The notes under the pieces were generated by a model that saw only the letters and a program-made list of their open reading frames with translations, was not told the origin of the DNA and made no database searches. Positions 9,601-24,600 of a stretch of DNA of 64,000 bases are shown here, in pieces. This stretch comes from Ceriagrion tenellum (taxonomy: Eukaryota; Arthropoda; Insecta; Odonata; Coenagrionidae): the NCBI GenBank assembly GCA_963169105.1, contig OY720635.1:157433645-157497644 (forward strand), read 5' to 3'. The position numbers and the translations under genes are program-made. Positions within the stretch are counted from its first letter, which is position 1. Every line of letters starts with the position of its first letter.

Positions 9601-12600
9601 GCCAGTTCATGCTGAGGAAGGACAGGAAATCTGTTGCACAGATTTGATATGCAGGATGTATCACTATTGTCATTGTCAAGGAGTATAGAGTGCAGGAGAG
9701 ACGATGCCATGTTAAAAATTTGAGGCGATATCTGGAGCAAGGAATCAGTTACAAAAGAATCCCCTACGCGGTGCCACTGTAGACCCCTCTGTTATGGTCG
9801 GCATAATCCCACAGCCACAATGGAAAATTCCCGATGAAATACATCGCACTAGTCTCGAGAATAATCACATCAAAATTATAAAAGTTATACTTGACCTCAC
9901 TAAGTATTTATACCTTTCAGATTATTGAGCTAAGCTACCAGAGAGACCCATTTAAACTCCCTTGCGTGACAGAGTGCCATGCCCCCATAGAGAGAAATGC
10001 AATGTAGGGGATACCATTTGTAGCTAGTTGATAAAACAGTTTTCCCGAGCTTAACCAAAATTATGGAAAATGCTAACCAATTACCAAACAAATAACCACC
10101 ACCCACTAGCACTAGGGAATGTGAAACCGGCATACATAGCAGACAATGAGAACCCAAGGGAAATGGTTTTGAGCATGAAAGCGAAGGTGACACCATCACT
10201 ACTGACAAAAATTTTAATGAAAAGCAGTGGCAGTCACACAATGATTACTAGCCTAGAGCCAAAATGCCAAACAAAGGTCCACTACCCCTTGGTAGTTAGC
10301 GGATAACAGGCTAAAGGTATACAAAGAGCTAAAAGAACGATATGAAATGAAAGAAGTCAGTTCTTTTATAAAGACATGTCAAATATATTTCACAGTCAAA
10401 ATCAGCACTGTTGACAAATAGACGTACAAATGAATACAAGGCTATATGTTAAAACAATTACAAAGATAACTCTAAAACACAATTATTTTAGGTGATAAAG
10501 GCTGTTCCATTGTCTACTCTACAAATGAAGATCACCCTGGTCCCATTACTAAGTGAAGAGCAGGATTGCAGTGATAAAAAATGTTGACAGTGAACATAAT
10601 CTTTCAACCACCACCTCGAATCTCACCTCCTTCATTTGTAACCTTTTCATCCAAACAAAATATTTCTATGGATGCAAGAGGGTGGATGGATTGACGACGA
10701 AGGAGTACGTCAGTCTGAAATGGAGAACAAATATACATTTCAGAAAAAGGCACAGTATCTCTATCATTAAAGGAGTACGTCAGTCTGAAATGGAGAACAA
10801 ACATACATTTCAGAAAAAGGCACAGTATCTCTATCATTAAAGGAGTACGTCAGTCTGAAATGGAGAACAAACATACATTTCAGAAAAAGGCATAGTATCT
10901 CTATCATTAGCTCAATAATTATTCATGCACACTCAGTCATGCACACTGGATTTCACGGCTGCCAAAAATATTCTATGAGTTTAGATGTAAACAACTGCCC
11001 CGCTGCTTAGCTCACATCTCGTCAAACGTAGCTCTTACAATATTATTACGATAAATCATGAATATTTATAACGCAATTGACCTCACTCAAATGCTTTCAT
11101 CCACACTGGCATTCTCAGCAATTACAATGAATTTAATACACTACGTGAAGACGATACTTGATACTAGACATCGCTGCTACAGCCTCATGAGAAGATAAAA
11201 TTTATAACAATAAATTCGACAGGACTAGATGGTATTGTTTAACTGATGGAGTAAATATTTACTAACCTTTGGTTTTCTTCATGGCTACTATTTCCAAAAA
11301 TAACTTTCTAACATGGCCTTTGTCAGATGGTTTTAATAAATGGAATTTTTTCTCTCTTGATACTATCTTCGCCTACTAAGAATTAATCTTCGCCCAATGG
11401 CTGACGACAAGGAAATTCTGTGTGCTAAACCCTCAACATGAGATTAATTCACTGAAACCAAATAGTGACATATGTAAGGGATCATTTATGGAGTAAACTG
11501 AAGAGAGACGTTTAACATAGTTTATGTGAGAGCTCACACGAAGAAAACAATGCCACGGCATACGTTCGGGCATAATTTTCCAAGAAAATTGATACGGATA
11601 AGCATTGACGAGTGACCATAAAAATGTACACAACTAATCCCACGTGGTTACACATCCTACTTTTACGGGCGAAAGATATCCTTTGACGGGAAGTATTTCT
11701 CACCCAGAATACAGCCATACCGAAAGACTACTACAAATGTTGATTACCCTAATTATGAAATACATACCAATTAGTCAGAACCGACCAAAGATGAGATACA
11801 TAACGCATTAAAGTTGAACTTATTTAAAGTGCCCTGATTTCACGCTCGCAAGCTCACATTTCTCAAATCTCTATCCTCATTCTTCCTGATAATTAAGAAC
11901 AAATCCTGTCTTCTAAACCCACAACATAAGACCATGCCAGCGGTACCAAATTGTGACAAAGGTATACAGGGATCAGGTATCAAGTCAACTACAGAAAATG
12001 ACATTTAACACAGTTTCTGAAGTGCTCGAGAAAATAATACAACATAGCCACATACATTCCACCATAATATCGCTAGAAAATTGATATGGATGAGCGTAGA
12101 CGGGTGATCAGTAAAATGTGCTTAACTAACCCCTCGTGGTCACGCATCCATTTTTTACGGGCTGGAAACAACCTTCGACAGGAAATGCTACTCACATCGA
12201 ATGCAATCATACCGAAATATTACCACGAATTTCGATTACCCTTATATTAAAGTACACAACAAAGAGTCAGCACCAACCAAAGAAAAGATACTCCACGCAT
12301 TGAAAGTTGAACTTCCCTTAGGTGCCTTGAAAAGGCTCTGATTTTTCAAGCCTTTTTCCTTATTCTGTCAATATGTTGACTTGTAGCCACTGGCACACCC
12401 AGGAACAAAGGAACTAGAAGCCATGTTTTAAACAAAAAGTCTTCTTCTTTCGCCAATTCACGGAACAAAATTCTCCAACACCTTCACTCGTCAGCCGCAA
12501 ACTCAAGAAAGAACGTGCCAAAGCGATTACTCACGTGGGTATCGCAGTGCCAGCCCTGTACTAGGTGGAAGTGTAAACCTCTTCCTGCCAGGATTCCGTG

Positions 12601-15600
12601 CTCACGATTCCGCCTCACTTTCCCCCCCTCCCTCCCTATTCCGTCAGCCTTCCTGTACTCTATACTCCTTGGTCATTATCCCCCATGAACCTTGCTAGCA
12701 TCCTTCAAGTTATATTTTGTTCCCCTGTGTTTAGCTTTTCATCATACCATGGGATTCATACATCTCCTGTTTATAGTTGCCCAGTCACCTATAGAAAAAC
12801 TTCAGTGATGATCATTGGAGCATTTAGAAGGATGATGATGTAGAGCTCAGGGTGCATCCTATGTGGAGCAGAACATGGCCTTGGGTCAGGAAAATATATG
12901 AAGAAGCTTTGTACTGAAGATTTTGGTCTTGAATGGATAGGGATTGAAAAAATCACATGTGTACATAAGGATGGTCTTAAAGTTAAGGAGGTGGATCTGT
13001 TGGAATATGTCAAAAGTTCTTCTCCTTGGTGAATCCCATTTTGATTTTCCTGAAAGTTAATTGATCACCTTTCCAAACTTTGTTGTGTCTGGGAATAGTT
13101 TTGTTATGAATTTCTCTGTGAATGAGTGCAAAGTGAATGTCTTCTTTACAACACAGTATCAATAGTGGACTATAGTTAATTATTCCAGCCCTTTGGTTAT
13201 TTGGCCTGAGGATAATGGGAGCCCTACCATGAAATGAACAAAACCTCCGCTTACCTCCTATTCTCTTCAGTAACTGTTTCACCTTCTTGATGGTATATTT
13301 GTGGCCATCAGACACAGACTGTGAAAATCTCAGATTACAACTTAATGAAAAAAATACCAGCTTGCTATCTTGTAGTGGATTAAAAAAATCAGATAAGCTG
13401 TGATTCTGTACCCCGCAAAGGACTCCACCTTAACTGTGGGACTGTAAATGCCACTTATGCCTGGCCCAAACAGAATGATTTGGAGTTTGTATTTTTCATC
13501 TGCAGAGAAGGGATTGGACCACGTAGCAGAGAGCATCCTCTCCTACTTGGATGCAGACTCACTCTGTGCTGCAGAGTTGGTGTGCAAGGAGTGGTATCGT
13601 GTCATCTCGGAAGGCATGCTTTGGAAGAAGTTGATTGAGAGGAAAGTGCGAACGGATTCGCTGTGGAGGGGCCTGGCAGAGCGCAGAGGGTGGTAAGTGA
13701 TGCTTAAGAATCTACCTCAGTCTTGATGATGATTTGATTATCGAAATACTAGAGGAATTACATTCAAAATCTATTTTTTTTAGTTCATTCTCAACCTCAG
13801 CTGTTCTCTTTCAACCTTCTCCTAGAATGTACATAATAGTTATAACAGTTATATAAAGGTATATTATGACAGATTACTTATTTCATTTCATATTAGTTAA
13901 TTTTACTGTTGACAATGAGATGGCATGATGAAGTGAAACTTTCATATTCATTTTAGTTAATATACCTGGAGTTTTTTATAAGGATTAAATAGGGTAAATA
14001 ATATTTGGAGATACGTATTATTCTCTTTTGGAGCCCATATATCATGAATTCTTTTTAATTTACTGTAGGGTTTTAATTATAGTATTTCAGGGTAGTATAT
14101 TATGACACAGTCATTATTAGTATTAGTTATTGGCAATCTTCCATTTCTCTTTAACATAATTAATGGTATTAGCAGTAACGTGGTGGAATTCCTTCATAAT
14201 GAATCAATGAATAACTTAGTTTTCTACAAAAGATTAATTGCTTTCATTGCTGCACGACATCATACAAGCTTTGACCTTATGACATCGCACAACGATGAAA
14301 CCAGTTAGGAAGTAATAAATCTTTTGTAGAAAACTAAGTTATTCATCATTTCATTCTCTCGTAACAGTTTGGGTGTTGGTGTCACTCAAGAGTGATGCAT
14401 ACAGTGCAAGTGGATGGTGGGTGTCTCACACGTGTGATGGCAGATAGTTATATATACAGCTGCATTGAAAATTTTAGGGACTGGTAAATGGCAAAGATAT
14501 CATACAAGCACTCAACTTGCCTAGCATGGTTTGTCAGAGATTGATTTTCTCTCTGAAGGCCTTTGAGACTGTGTCAATTTCCTTATATTTTTCATTCTCT
14601 GATTTGAGATATTTGTTATGATGGCTAGGAGTACTCTGATGATGTATACTAACAGTTAACGAGTGGACTTGCATTATACATTGCCTCTGTATTGCAATTT
14701 CACCTCTGTTTGATGTTTATTTGCAGGATTCAGTACTTATTCAAGCCTAAGCCAGGGGACTCGCATCCGAACCACACGTTTTACCGAACATTGTTCCCAA
14801 AAATCATTCTTGACATTGATGTGAGTATTGCTTTCTTACTGATTAGAGAACTCTTAAAAGCAGAACAAATGCAGAGCTTTGATTTTGTGATGTGTTTAAT
14901 GGAGATGATGTTGTGTATGCAATCTGAATTTTCAGTTATTTCACCCTGAAGAAGAGAAAATAAATTCTTGGTTTCTTCTTGCCTTAGCTCGGGTTTTACT
15001 GCTATTAATTTTTGAGCATGAGTTGAAGTTTGTAGTGTGCAATAAATATACTAAAATCCTTGACATGCATGTAAAGGCTGTTCTACATGATGCTCATGTG
15101 AGCACTGAATTAGGAAACTCAGAATCAAATTCTGGACTTAAAATGACTCATTGTTTGACTGCTCATTGTTCATAAACTGTGCCGTGTAGTCTTAGCACCT
15201 TTTCTGTGTTGTTTACAAAGTATTGTAAACAATCTTGAGAAAACCAGTTCTAGAGGTCTTGAAGGAACATTTTCTTGATTATTTGCACACCTCCACTTAG
15301 GATTATTTTCATAGAGCACAGCTCCACTGAGGATTGCTTTCATAGACCACAGCTCCACTACTGGTATTATCTCAAAACACTTGACTCTCCTGTTTTCCTG
15401 TGATATCTCTTTTCATTACAGAAACCAAGTTCATTTGTGTAGTTGAATGCGATCGCACAATTTGCTTGGTATGGTTTTAAGCATGCTGAGTTAAGTTTGA
15501 TTGTTAGTGCTGCATTAGGCATCATGTAAAACAGCCTCAAGTTGAGGCAAAAAATTTGCTTGATCATATTGTTTCACTGGTAAAAAAAGTGAAGCATTTA

Positions 15601-18600
15601 AACGGCATGAGCAATTATAGTAGTGATGAGTGCACAACTTGAAAAAAATATATTTTCAGTGCATTCATCGATAATATCTGCAATGGCTATAAAATCAGAT
15701 TAACAAGAATAGTGAAACATACCTTTTGCACCCCGATATTTCTTTTCTATTGATTCATGACATTTTCTTGATGGCCCAACAATTTTTGTATCCTTGTAAT
15801 GGGCTCCTGTCCTTCTATTTACACTTTCATCATTTGAATTATCCCAATTTACGACAACTGGCATGGGGTAAGATACTGGCCGACACATTGAATGCATACC
15901 AGTTGACCCCAAAGCAGAACATAAGCGACGGCACGACATTGTCGCAGTACAAAAATGAGGGCTGCAGAAAGATTTTGTGTACACTGAAAAAAATATTGGA
16001 ATGCTATTTACTAAGCTCAATAAAAACATAGACTTGATCATTTGTAAATTACTTGCTATTACTTACTACTGCCATACGATTTAACTTATTAAATCCTATA
16101 TGATTAATTTATTGGTAAAACGCCCTCTCTCGTAGAAAGTGTTTTGTCTAATCATCAACCGTTGCAGAAAGATAAAACTTATTCTGCTTTGGGGCAGGTT
16201 GACTAACCCTGAGTTTGAAGCAGAGTATTTTTAAAAATTCCTTGAGGGATTGTAACAAAACAAATGTCCTCACGCTGCCTGTTTTTTTTGTGGAGAAAGT
16301 GTAATTTTTTTTATCACAGTAAAATTTCTGTAACTCTCTTAACAATAAAAAAGTGCCAATTTTTAAGGTCTTGAGCAGAAATTCCGTAATTTGCCAGATT
16401 ACTTAATTAGTTTTGGTTTAATTTCTCTCAGAATGTAATACATTGTCTTAATCTCTTGTAAGTGACCGCTGAAAGTTTCATTTTTATAACTTTATTTGTT
16501 ATTTACCTTTTGTCAATATTGTGTAGCAACTTAATTCCCATTACAATCCCAGTACGGAAATGCAAAACAAACAGAGTAATTGATAGTTATTTTTATCACA
16601 TTTCAGCAATAATTAAGTTTGTGTTCTGTGGAGTGTAAAATGTGCCTAATCAACTAGCTACCCATAAAGGGTTAAATACTTCTAATAAGAGAGTTGTGTC
16701 TTATTAATGGGTCAATATGAAGTGCCACCTCGTTAATGTCCACTGTATTAATTTAATGCATGTATTCCTTCTTCCACAGAGTATAGAAAATAACTGGAGA
16801 ATGGGAAGGCACAATCTTCAAAGGATAAACTGTCGTTCAGAAAACTCCAAAGGGGTGTATTGCTTACAGTACGATGATCAAAAAATTGTATCAGGTCTCA
16901 GAGACAATACGATAAAAATTTGGAATAGGAGCACGCTACAATGTGTTAAGGTTTGTTCTCATTTGAGTGATCTCCCATTCTCATATACCTTGGTACCTAC
17001 TCTTTAATCCTTATTGAAGGCATCTTTGCACATTGACCCTTAAAGCTATTGTCTGTCACACTCAGTGAGTGAAGCTAATTTTTTTTTTTGCCCAGACTGC
17101 AATATATCAATGTTATATGAACATCTCAGAAAGCCTAAGTATATGTTTTAAGGTAAAACATTGATTATTATTCATAAAGTCTTATTTCTTCTGGGATTAT
17201 TATAATATCTCATAAATGGGCTATGAAGAAAGTCCTATGGTAGTGCTTTCACCACTTGGGTAGAAATGAATTTCCTAGGAACGTTCTGAATTGGTCATAA
17301 TTTTTCATTAATTTATGTAAAACATTCTCAGTATTCTGGGCTAATGACATTTATTTTCTTAACTCTGATATACTGTTGTAATAGGAATCAATATTGAGAG
17401 TGCAATACTGGTCAAGTGTGACCATGATCCAGGTATTGCAACATCCCAGTATTAGAATTGTATTTGCTAGTTGGTGCTTAGAAGTGCTCACTGTGCCAAA
17501 TATGTGTTCTGAGATTACTCTTTTTAATTGTTTTCTGTCAGGTGCTGACTGGCCACACCGGGTCAGTGTTATGCCTTCAGTATGATGACAAGGTGATCAT
17601 CAGTGGATCTAGTGATTCGACTGTGCGAGTGTGGGATGTTGCCTCAGGCGAGATGGTGAATACGTTGATCCATCATTGTGAGGCCGTTCTCCACTTACGA
17701 TTCAACAATGGTCTCATGGTCACATGCTCTAAGGTAGATTTGCTAGAAGCATCATCATGATTTTACTTAAGGTGTAACTATGCTATTGTTGAGTATTAAT
17801 ATATTTCTGCATTTAATACCACTTTTACTCATGTACATGCTGACTTTTTAAACCAAATTTTTTACCTAAAAGCTTTGGGGGACAGTCTACACAGGATTCC
17901 ATTGTATGACAATTTAAATCTTGGCATGAAAAAAGTGTTCATCTTTCCCAGGCCCCAAGGTGTCACCACAGTGTGATATATACCAATCTCTTAATCCACC
18001 TGAATAATTGTGCAGATGAATGAGTTTATTCCATTATTATCAGTTGATGTTTGTAACTTCAATTTAATGATTTATTCATAATGTTTGTCTTTTATTTGCC
18101 CAAGTGATTAGAATCAAAGTGGCTGGCATCTAGTGACAATATATCGAACTAAGGTTATTAGCAAAAGGCTGGATTGAGTGTGGGGTTCCCTTGATCGCTA
18201 ATCATCTTGAGAAAATGATGCGACACTATTAGAATGAGAGAGGGGACATGATTTTTGAAGGTTAATTTATGAATTCCTTTGGTCAGAGAGACTCCCTGCA
18301 CTCAATTTCTTGCACTCCTAAACACAATGAAGGGATCAATCTTGTCATTCAGTCCGTTGTCAGGTGATTATTGTGGATTATTTTGGGAAAGTTATAGTAC
18401 AGCAGTGCAACTGCCCGACTAATGCATCATCTGTTGAGTAAAATTCTAATGCCACTTTTATCAAGAATACAGAAATTTGATGTAGGCAAACAGCAGATTT
18501 TCAGATAAAGTAGATCATATTTGGAAAAATAGAGTTCAAAGTCTAGTTTGAGTCGAATTTGATCACCGATGCTATATTGTATGTTTTTAGGAGAAAATAA

Positions 18601-21600
18601 AATTCTTCTAAGCCTTGTTATATTCTAGGTTGATTTCCTAATATTCATCGAATCAGCAATTAGAGCAACATATTCAGTTTTGTTATAAATATTTCCTGAA
18701 TATGAACAGAAGACTTAATTTGAGAAAGAGACAATTACAGTCTATAAATTTAGAATCTTTTTATGAAGTAAACTTTCACTTTTCTGAGTAATATTAACTC
18801 AAATCAACAAGAACACACATTACCACCCCTTGGGTGGTGGAAAGCGCATGCTGGTTGTACTGATGGAGTATACATTCAAATAAAAATGTACTATTTTTTG
18901 GCTGAAAAGTGGGGGGTTGTACTATACATGAGGTCGACTTATATACTTATATATTTGGTAATCCTATTTTGTAACATTGTGATAACCATTTTAATTGCTA
19001 TGATATTGGAATTGTAAGGGTTCAGAAAATAAAATTATGTTACTTACTGTTGATGTTTGCTTCAAAATTAAATATAATTGAAGTAACTTTACTTTTTTAT
19101 TATTTCTGGTCAAACAGTAACGGAGACTTTGGTGCTGTTCTAATTGATTCAATTGACCTTTGTGGCTATTATTGATACTTAATTGTGTGTAATGCCTAAA
19201 ATTATCAAATTGTTCTTACAAATCAGGTGTTCAGTTCAACATGTTTATTGAATAACACTATTGGAGTTTCAGAAAGAGCGCTGTTGTTGTGGCTTCAGCA
19301 GGTGTGTTTTTATGTTGCTTGAGAGTCATGTTGCGCTACGAGGTGAATTGTTTGTCCTCAGGACCGATCGATAGCAGTGTGGGACATGACGTCGCCAGCA
19401 GAAATTACTCTCCGAAGAGTGTTGGTGGGCCATCGTGCGGCTGTGAATGTGGTGGACTTTGATGAGCGGTACATAGTGTCAGCTTCAGGCGATCGAACAA
19501 TAAAGGTGTGGAATACATCGAACTGTGAATTTGTGCGGACCCTGAGTGGCCACAAGAGGGGGATTGCGTGCCTCCAATACAGGGACCGACTTGTAGTCAG
19601 TGGCAGCTCGGACAACACCATTAGGTGGGTGACTACATTATATGGTTATGGCCTTAATGCTATCATTGGAATCTTAATTGTGTGTGGTTAATTGCTCAGT
19701 GTATCTGTGATCAGCTATGCTAGGAATTTCTTCTCATTAAGTAGCCTTGCTAGCTTTAGTGTGTGGGCAAAGTGTTGAAGATTGTAATTAGGGTTGGGTC
19801 AGTTCCACATTTTTCCAGTTCTCAGTTTCGGTTCTTAGTTCCAGTTCTTAATTTAGTACCTACTTGGTATTGCTTGATTTTTACATAGACAGAGAAGCAT
19901 TTATTGTTTGCTTATTATGCATATTTAGAAAAATGGATCAAGTTATTTCTTGTGTGTTTGGGTCCATAGGATCATAAAACTTGCAATGGTTTGAGACATA
20001 AAACTATGGTTTATATCTTAAAAATATGAGTATTGAGATTGCTAATTATCTTTTAAACAACTGGAAAAGGAGAGATGGATACAAAGATACTGCGATCAGC
20101 ATTACAATCTTGTAGAAAAAGAATCCTTGAATATTCTTGCTTGTGAAACTAAATTTTAAACTGCTGTATTTCATTGAAATATTTATAAAATTTAATAGTT
20201 AAATATCCATTTTTCTATAATCAGTTTTAATTAAGTACAGCTTGATATAAAGTATGCCATTATTTTTTGTGTGAATGTATTCAGTCCATTTTTTTCCTCA
20301 TGGCCTGTCTTTAAAAACTGTGTTTTTCCATCATTCGTTATTTCTTTTCGTCCACGTTACTACAGTAGACTTATTATTATGAAGTTCAAAGAACCAAAAT
20401 ATCGGTGCTTCATAATAATGGACTTCATAACAACTATTTTTTCATAAGCATTGCAAAACATTTCCTCAGCATATTTTCCTTGTCTCTTCAATCTTTCTTG
20501 TGTTACAGCCATGCTGTGGAATGGTTTCACATGAGTAAATACAATTAAAGATCGAATTTTGCACAAAGATATGAAATCCAGCACTCATATTCTATTTTGA
20601 AAGCAAAGTCATGCATCGTGCTATTTCTTATCCTAATTATCGCAATCTGAAAAAAAAATTTCAATTCAGGAGGTTAATTTCTTGGAAAAATTGTCCTGCT
20701 GCCTAGATGTTATGAAATAAATACGGAAGAATCTCGGTTATTGGTGAATGGATTTTGTGTAAAATTTTGTCACAACAGTAAATGGGAGGTCCCCTCGATT
20801 CCTCAAGTATTATTATGGAATCATGACGGAATCTTAAATGCGATGTAACCATTTTACAGAAGGTGTTTCAGTCCCTAGTAGAGATATTCATTCGATTTTA
20901 TGGTATGAAACAACAGAACTAAGGGAAATTTCAGCAATATTGGCGTAATCCTTTCCCATCTTTAAAAAAAAGCTTTAATTTAATGCTGCACTACTGTGAA
21001 ATTCACCGGTAACAAATCATTATGCAGCATTTTTATAATGTTTATGTTATTATTATGCTTTCCCATCTTTCAGTATGGAAAGTTATTGTTTCGATGTGTT
21101 CACTTGTTTACACTCACAGTTGTGCTGGATCCTTGACCTTTAAAGACCTCAAAAGGCCTCGTCTGAGGAGCCCCCTATTCTGCTATGAGAGACAAGATAA
21201 TGCTCGCTTTTAGTGCACAAGCAAGTGCTTCATCTCACTGGAGTGCGTAGTTGAGCAGGAGTTGATGCACAGTTTTGCTTTGCCAAAAATTAAATAAATT
21301 GAATTGAGGAACCAAGTCATATCAAAATAATGGAAAACATAATGTTCAAGTCAAAGAAATGATGATTTTTAATAACTTTTAATCACAATTGATATTATCG
21401 TGTGCTACCTGCACTTTTTTTACCCTTTTGCGACCAGCCTTCTGCTCTTGTCATGTGTACCGTGAGCATACTCCTTCATATGGAACTCTCTGGCAACAAG
21501 GAATCGCACATGTTTGAACACAAGTTAGCAGGATGCCGGATACTTTCCTCAATCGCAGAGTGATGGGAATCATGACCCTCGTTTCAGTACCATATCCACT

Positions 21601-24600
21601 TATGGCCGGTGGCCAACGGCAAATTCACTTATTATTCTTGAGATCAACGATTATATTCAACTGTGACAAATTTAGTTAACCTTTTGACATATTTGCTGTT
21701 TTTACTTGTTGTAATGTGTAAATTTGAATTGATAACACCTTTGCTAACGATTTCAACAATTGTTACTGCTCTCAAAAGTTTCATTTGCTCTACATAAATA
21801 TGCACTATCAAAGCAGGGATGAAGAGGAATAGATGGAAAAATTTGCTGATCCGCACAGTGCACCGTAGCTTCTCAGAAACCGAACTTGCAAAAAAAACAT
21901 TTTCATTGGATGTTTGCATTTCTGGCTTTGTATTTCTCAAAATACCTCATAAGGTTATCCTAATGACTTATTATATTAAGCTATCAACATTAACTGTGAT
22001 AAGTTATGTAAATAAGGGTTTTGATTCAACATGAACTTTCATCTATCAACTTTTTAGTTAACTTTCCCAAGTATGCTGATTTCTCACAACATATATAAAT
22101 ACCAATCACACCGTTCCTTTCCGGGGTAGGCACAGTCACAAAGTTTCACTCATAAATATATATTTGTACACCTAATTCTGCTTCAATAATTTCCTCCATA
22201 CTGACCTATCCTTGCAAACCGCTATTGGCTCATTTACTCCCATACACTGCTTCATACACACCCTCCTGTTTTTAAGACTCCTAATATTCTTCCTCTTAAG
22301 AATTTCCTCAACCACAACTTTCTTGGCCTACCTCTACCTCTTGCACCATTTATTTCACTATTATATATCTGTTTCGTTATTCAACTCTCTTCCATTCTGT
22401 CAACATGGCTCATAACACTTTAATTTCACAACATTTACAAAATTCGAACATTTTGTACATTATTTGATATTATTCTTTATATTATTTGACAAGGGCATTA
22501 TTTTCTTTATGCCATTTAGTGACGGCATCGCTGTCGATAGCACCTTCTTCTCCACAACTCTTAAAGGCGGTAATGTTGAAACATGCTTTACACTTAGTCA
22601 TCCAACATGCTGAGGCTGTAAGGGAAATTGTTTCCGCTTTCTGCTGTAAAATAGAATTACTGATGGTTAGGTTTTTCACGACATCTGCGAAAACAGCACA
22701 CACTTCATCTTCTATATCAGCAGATTTAGCACCATGCAGGGTCTTCATCTTAAGTAATATTTTTTGTACCACTGTCACTTGCACTTTTTCACGGTTAGCA
22801 AGGTTGTTTGGAAGCGTTGATAAAGAAACTCAAATCTTTAGCCTCTTACGTCCAGCAAATTCAGTTTACTTCAACTTCCTTTATTATCTTTAATTTATTA
22901 TCTAAATTTATACATTTCCTAGATTTCTTCGGTGTTATTGGATCTATATTCCATGGATTCCATGCCACTTGTAACGATTGTAAAACACTCCTTGTAACAC
23001 AACTTTCTATAGATTTTTGAAATAACTAGTGAGGATGCCTTCACACTGATTGAGTTCAGATTAACTAATGTCAAATCAGTCCTCTATTGTTCTCTAAGAA
23101 CATCTTCTTTGTTTGTCTGTTAGGGAAGTAGCTTACGAGTAGGATTTGTGACTGCTTTCAAAAAACAATCTCGGTTGACCGCAAACAATCTCACTGCGTA
23201 AGCAATATTACCATGTTGCACAGTGAGAACTTGAGTCATGTCTCTTAAGTAAGGATTTAACCAAAAAAATAACAAGATACAAAGAAAAGCTGCACGATTT
23301 GTTTAAAACTGCTACAAGCGAACACAATGTGTTTCACAACTTTTACAGGGATTAAGGTGGGAGCCCCTAGATACTCGGAGGCTGCATGCTAGGCTTAGAT
23401 TGCTTGAGAAATTCAGAACTGGGGTCTGTTTCTCAGAGCTACAAGTCTCCAAGTTAAAAGTCATGTGACTATTTTCACGAGGCGGATGGGTTACTCAGAT
23501 ATACCTAACCAAAGACTTCTACTAGTCAAATAAAATGGCGGGCCTAATCTAGACCATACGCAGGGTACCTAAATTGTGGCAAATAAAAGTCCTGATTGGC
23601 GGTAAACAAAATTACATAAAGTGGTGAAAAAGGGCAATGAATAGGCTTGAAAATATGCTGATAGCGGTAAATAAAGTTGTGTGATTAAGATGATATAACA
23701 TGATGTAACGTGATTAAAATGATAGCCCATAATAGGCTGAGCACCATATTTTCTCATAACGGGTGATTTACTTTAAATAATTATCTTATTAACAACCGTT
23801 AGTGATGTTTAATTATTTTCTTATCGTGGAAGCCCCTGGAGAAATCTGCAACAACATTTTCCGCACGAAATGTAGCCTTTGAAAGGAAATGACAAGGGCA
23901 GAAGAAATGCAATACAAGGAATTAACAAAATTAAATTATAAATATTGTATTTCATTTAGTTTATTAAAAGTAAAAAAAGGTGTGTACAGTAATAATAATT
24001 TTTAGAAGAGCTGTATACCCCTCTACAAAATCTTTAAGAGAAAGAGTTGACATTATGGGTATCTTTGCAATTAAATTGTACAAGGACATATCTTTCTTAC
24101 ATTGAACAACTTACTCATATAAACAACAAAACTTTTACCACTGTCTTCATTGATCAGTCTGGTTAATTTTATAAGGCACTGATTGGCTAAATTTTTTATT
24201 TTCTCTTTAAATTTAGACCTCTCTACAATTGAATCAATTTCTATCAATTTCAAAAATCATTTGGCTTGTTGACTCACCAACGACGTCATTTGTTATGCTC
24301 CAAAAACAAACCAAATGATCCTTCATCTTACCATAGACACTGTGCACATAAGGGTACATATTCCCTTACAAGACTTCCATGCATTTTATCAAACATTCAA
24401 AATGTTCTTGTAAAAATGAGGCAGATGCAATGATAACCTGCATCTCAGTGGAAGTAAGGCCCCTGGAGTAGCTGACTGAACTACTATCTTCATCGAGGGA
24501 GCTTGAAAATTCTCTTAAATCTACTAAATACTCTCTTATGTATCCGGATGACCTAAACCAAGAGTTCCACTATGTCAACACTGGAATTGGGAACAAAAGA

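Larger units (their letters stand above)
6664..13505 (+). other. slimb intron A (6.8 kb)
   Basis: It starts with GTGAGT and ends with TCTGCAG. It holds a poly-C tract (6672-6690), a Tigger 3' end (to 7601), a piggyBac relic (7789-9342), a 70-bp triple tandem repeat (10701-10910) and a diverged direct duplication (about 11400-12345). The segments 9343-10700 and 12346-13505 show nothing I can name. Confidence 0.8.

Noticed and set aside
10701..10910. CRISPR-like array
   Set aside because: Units are contiguous 70-bp tandem copies without unique spacers, in a eukaryotic intron.
18823..18842. ACCACCC/GGGTGGT hairpin as a terminator
   Set aside because: Lies in the middle of a slimb intron, and bacterial-type terminators have no role here.
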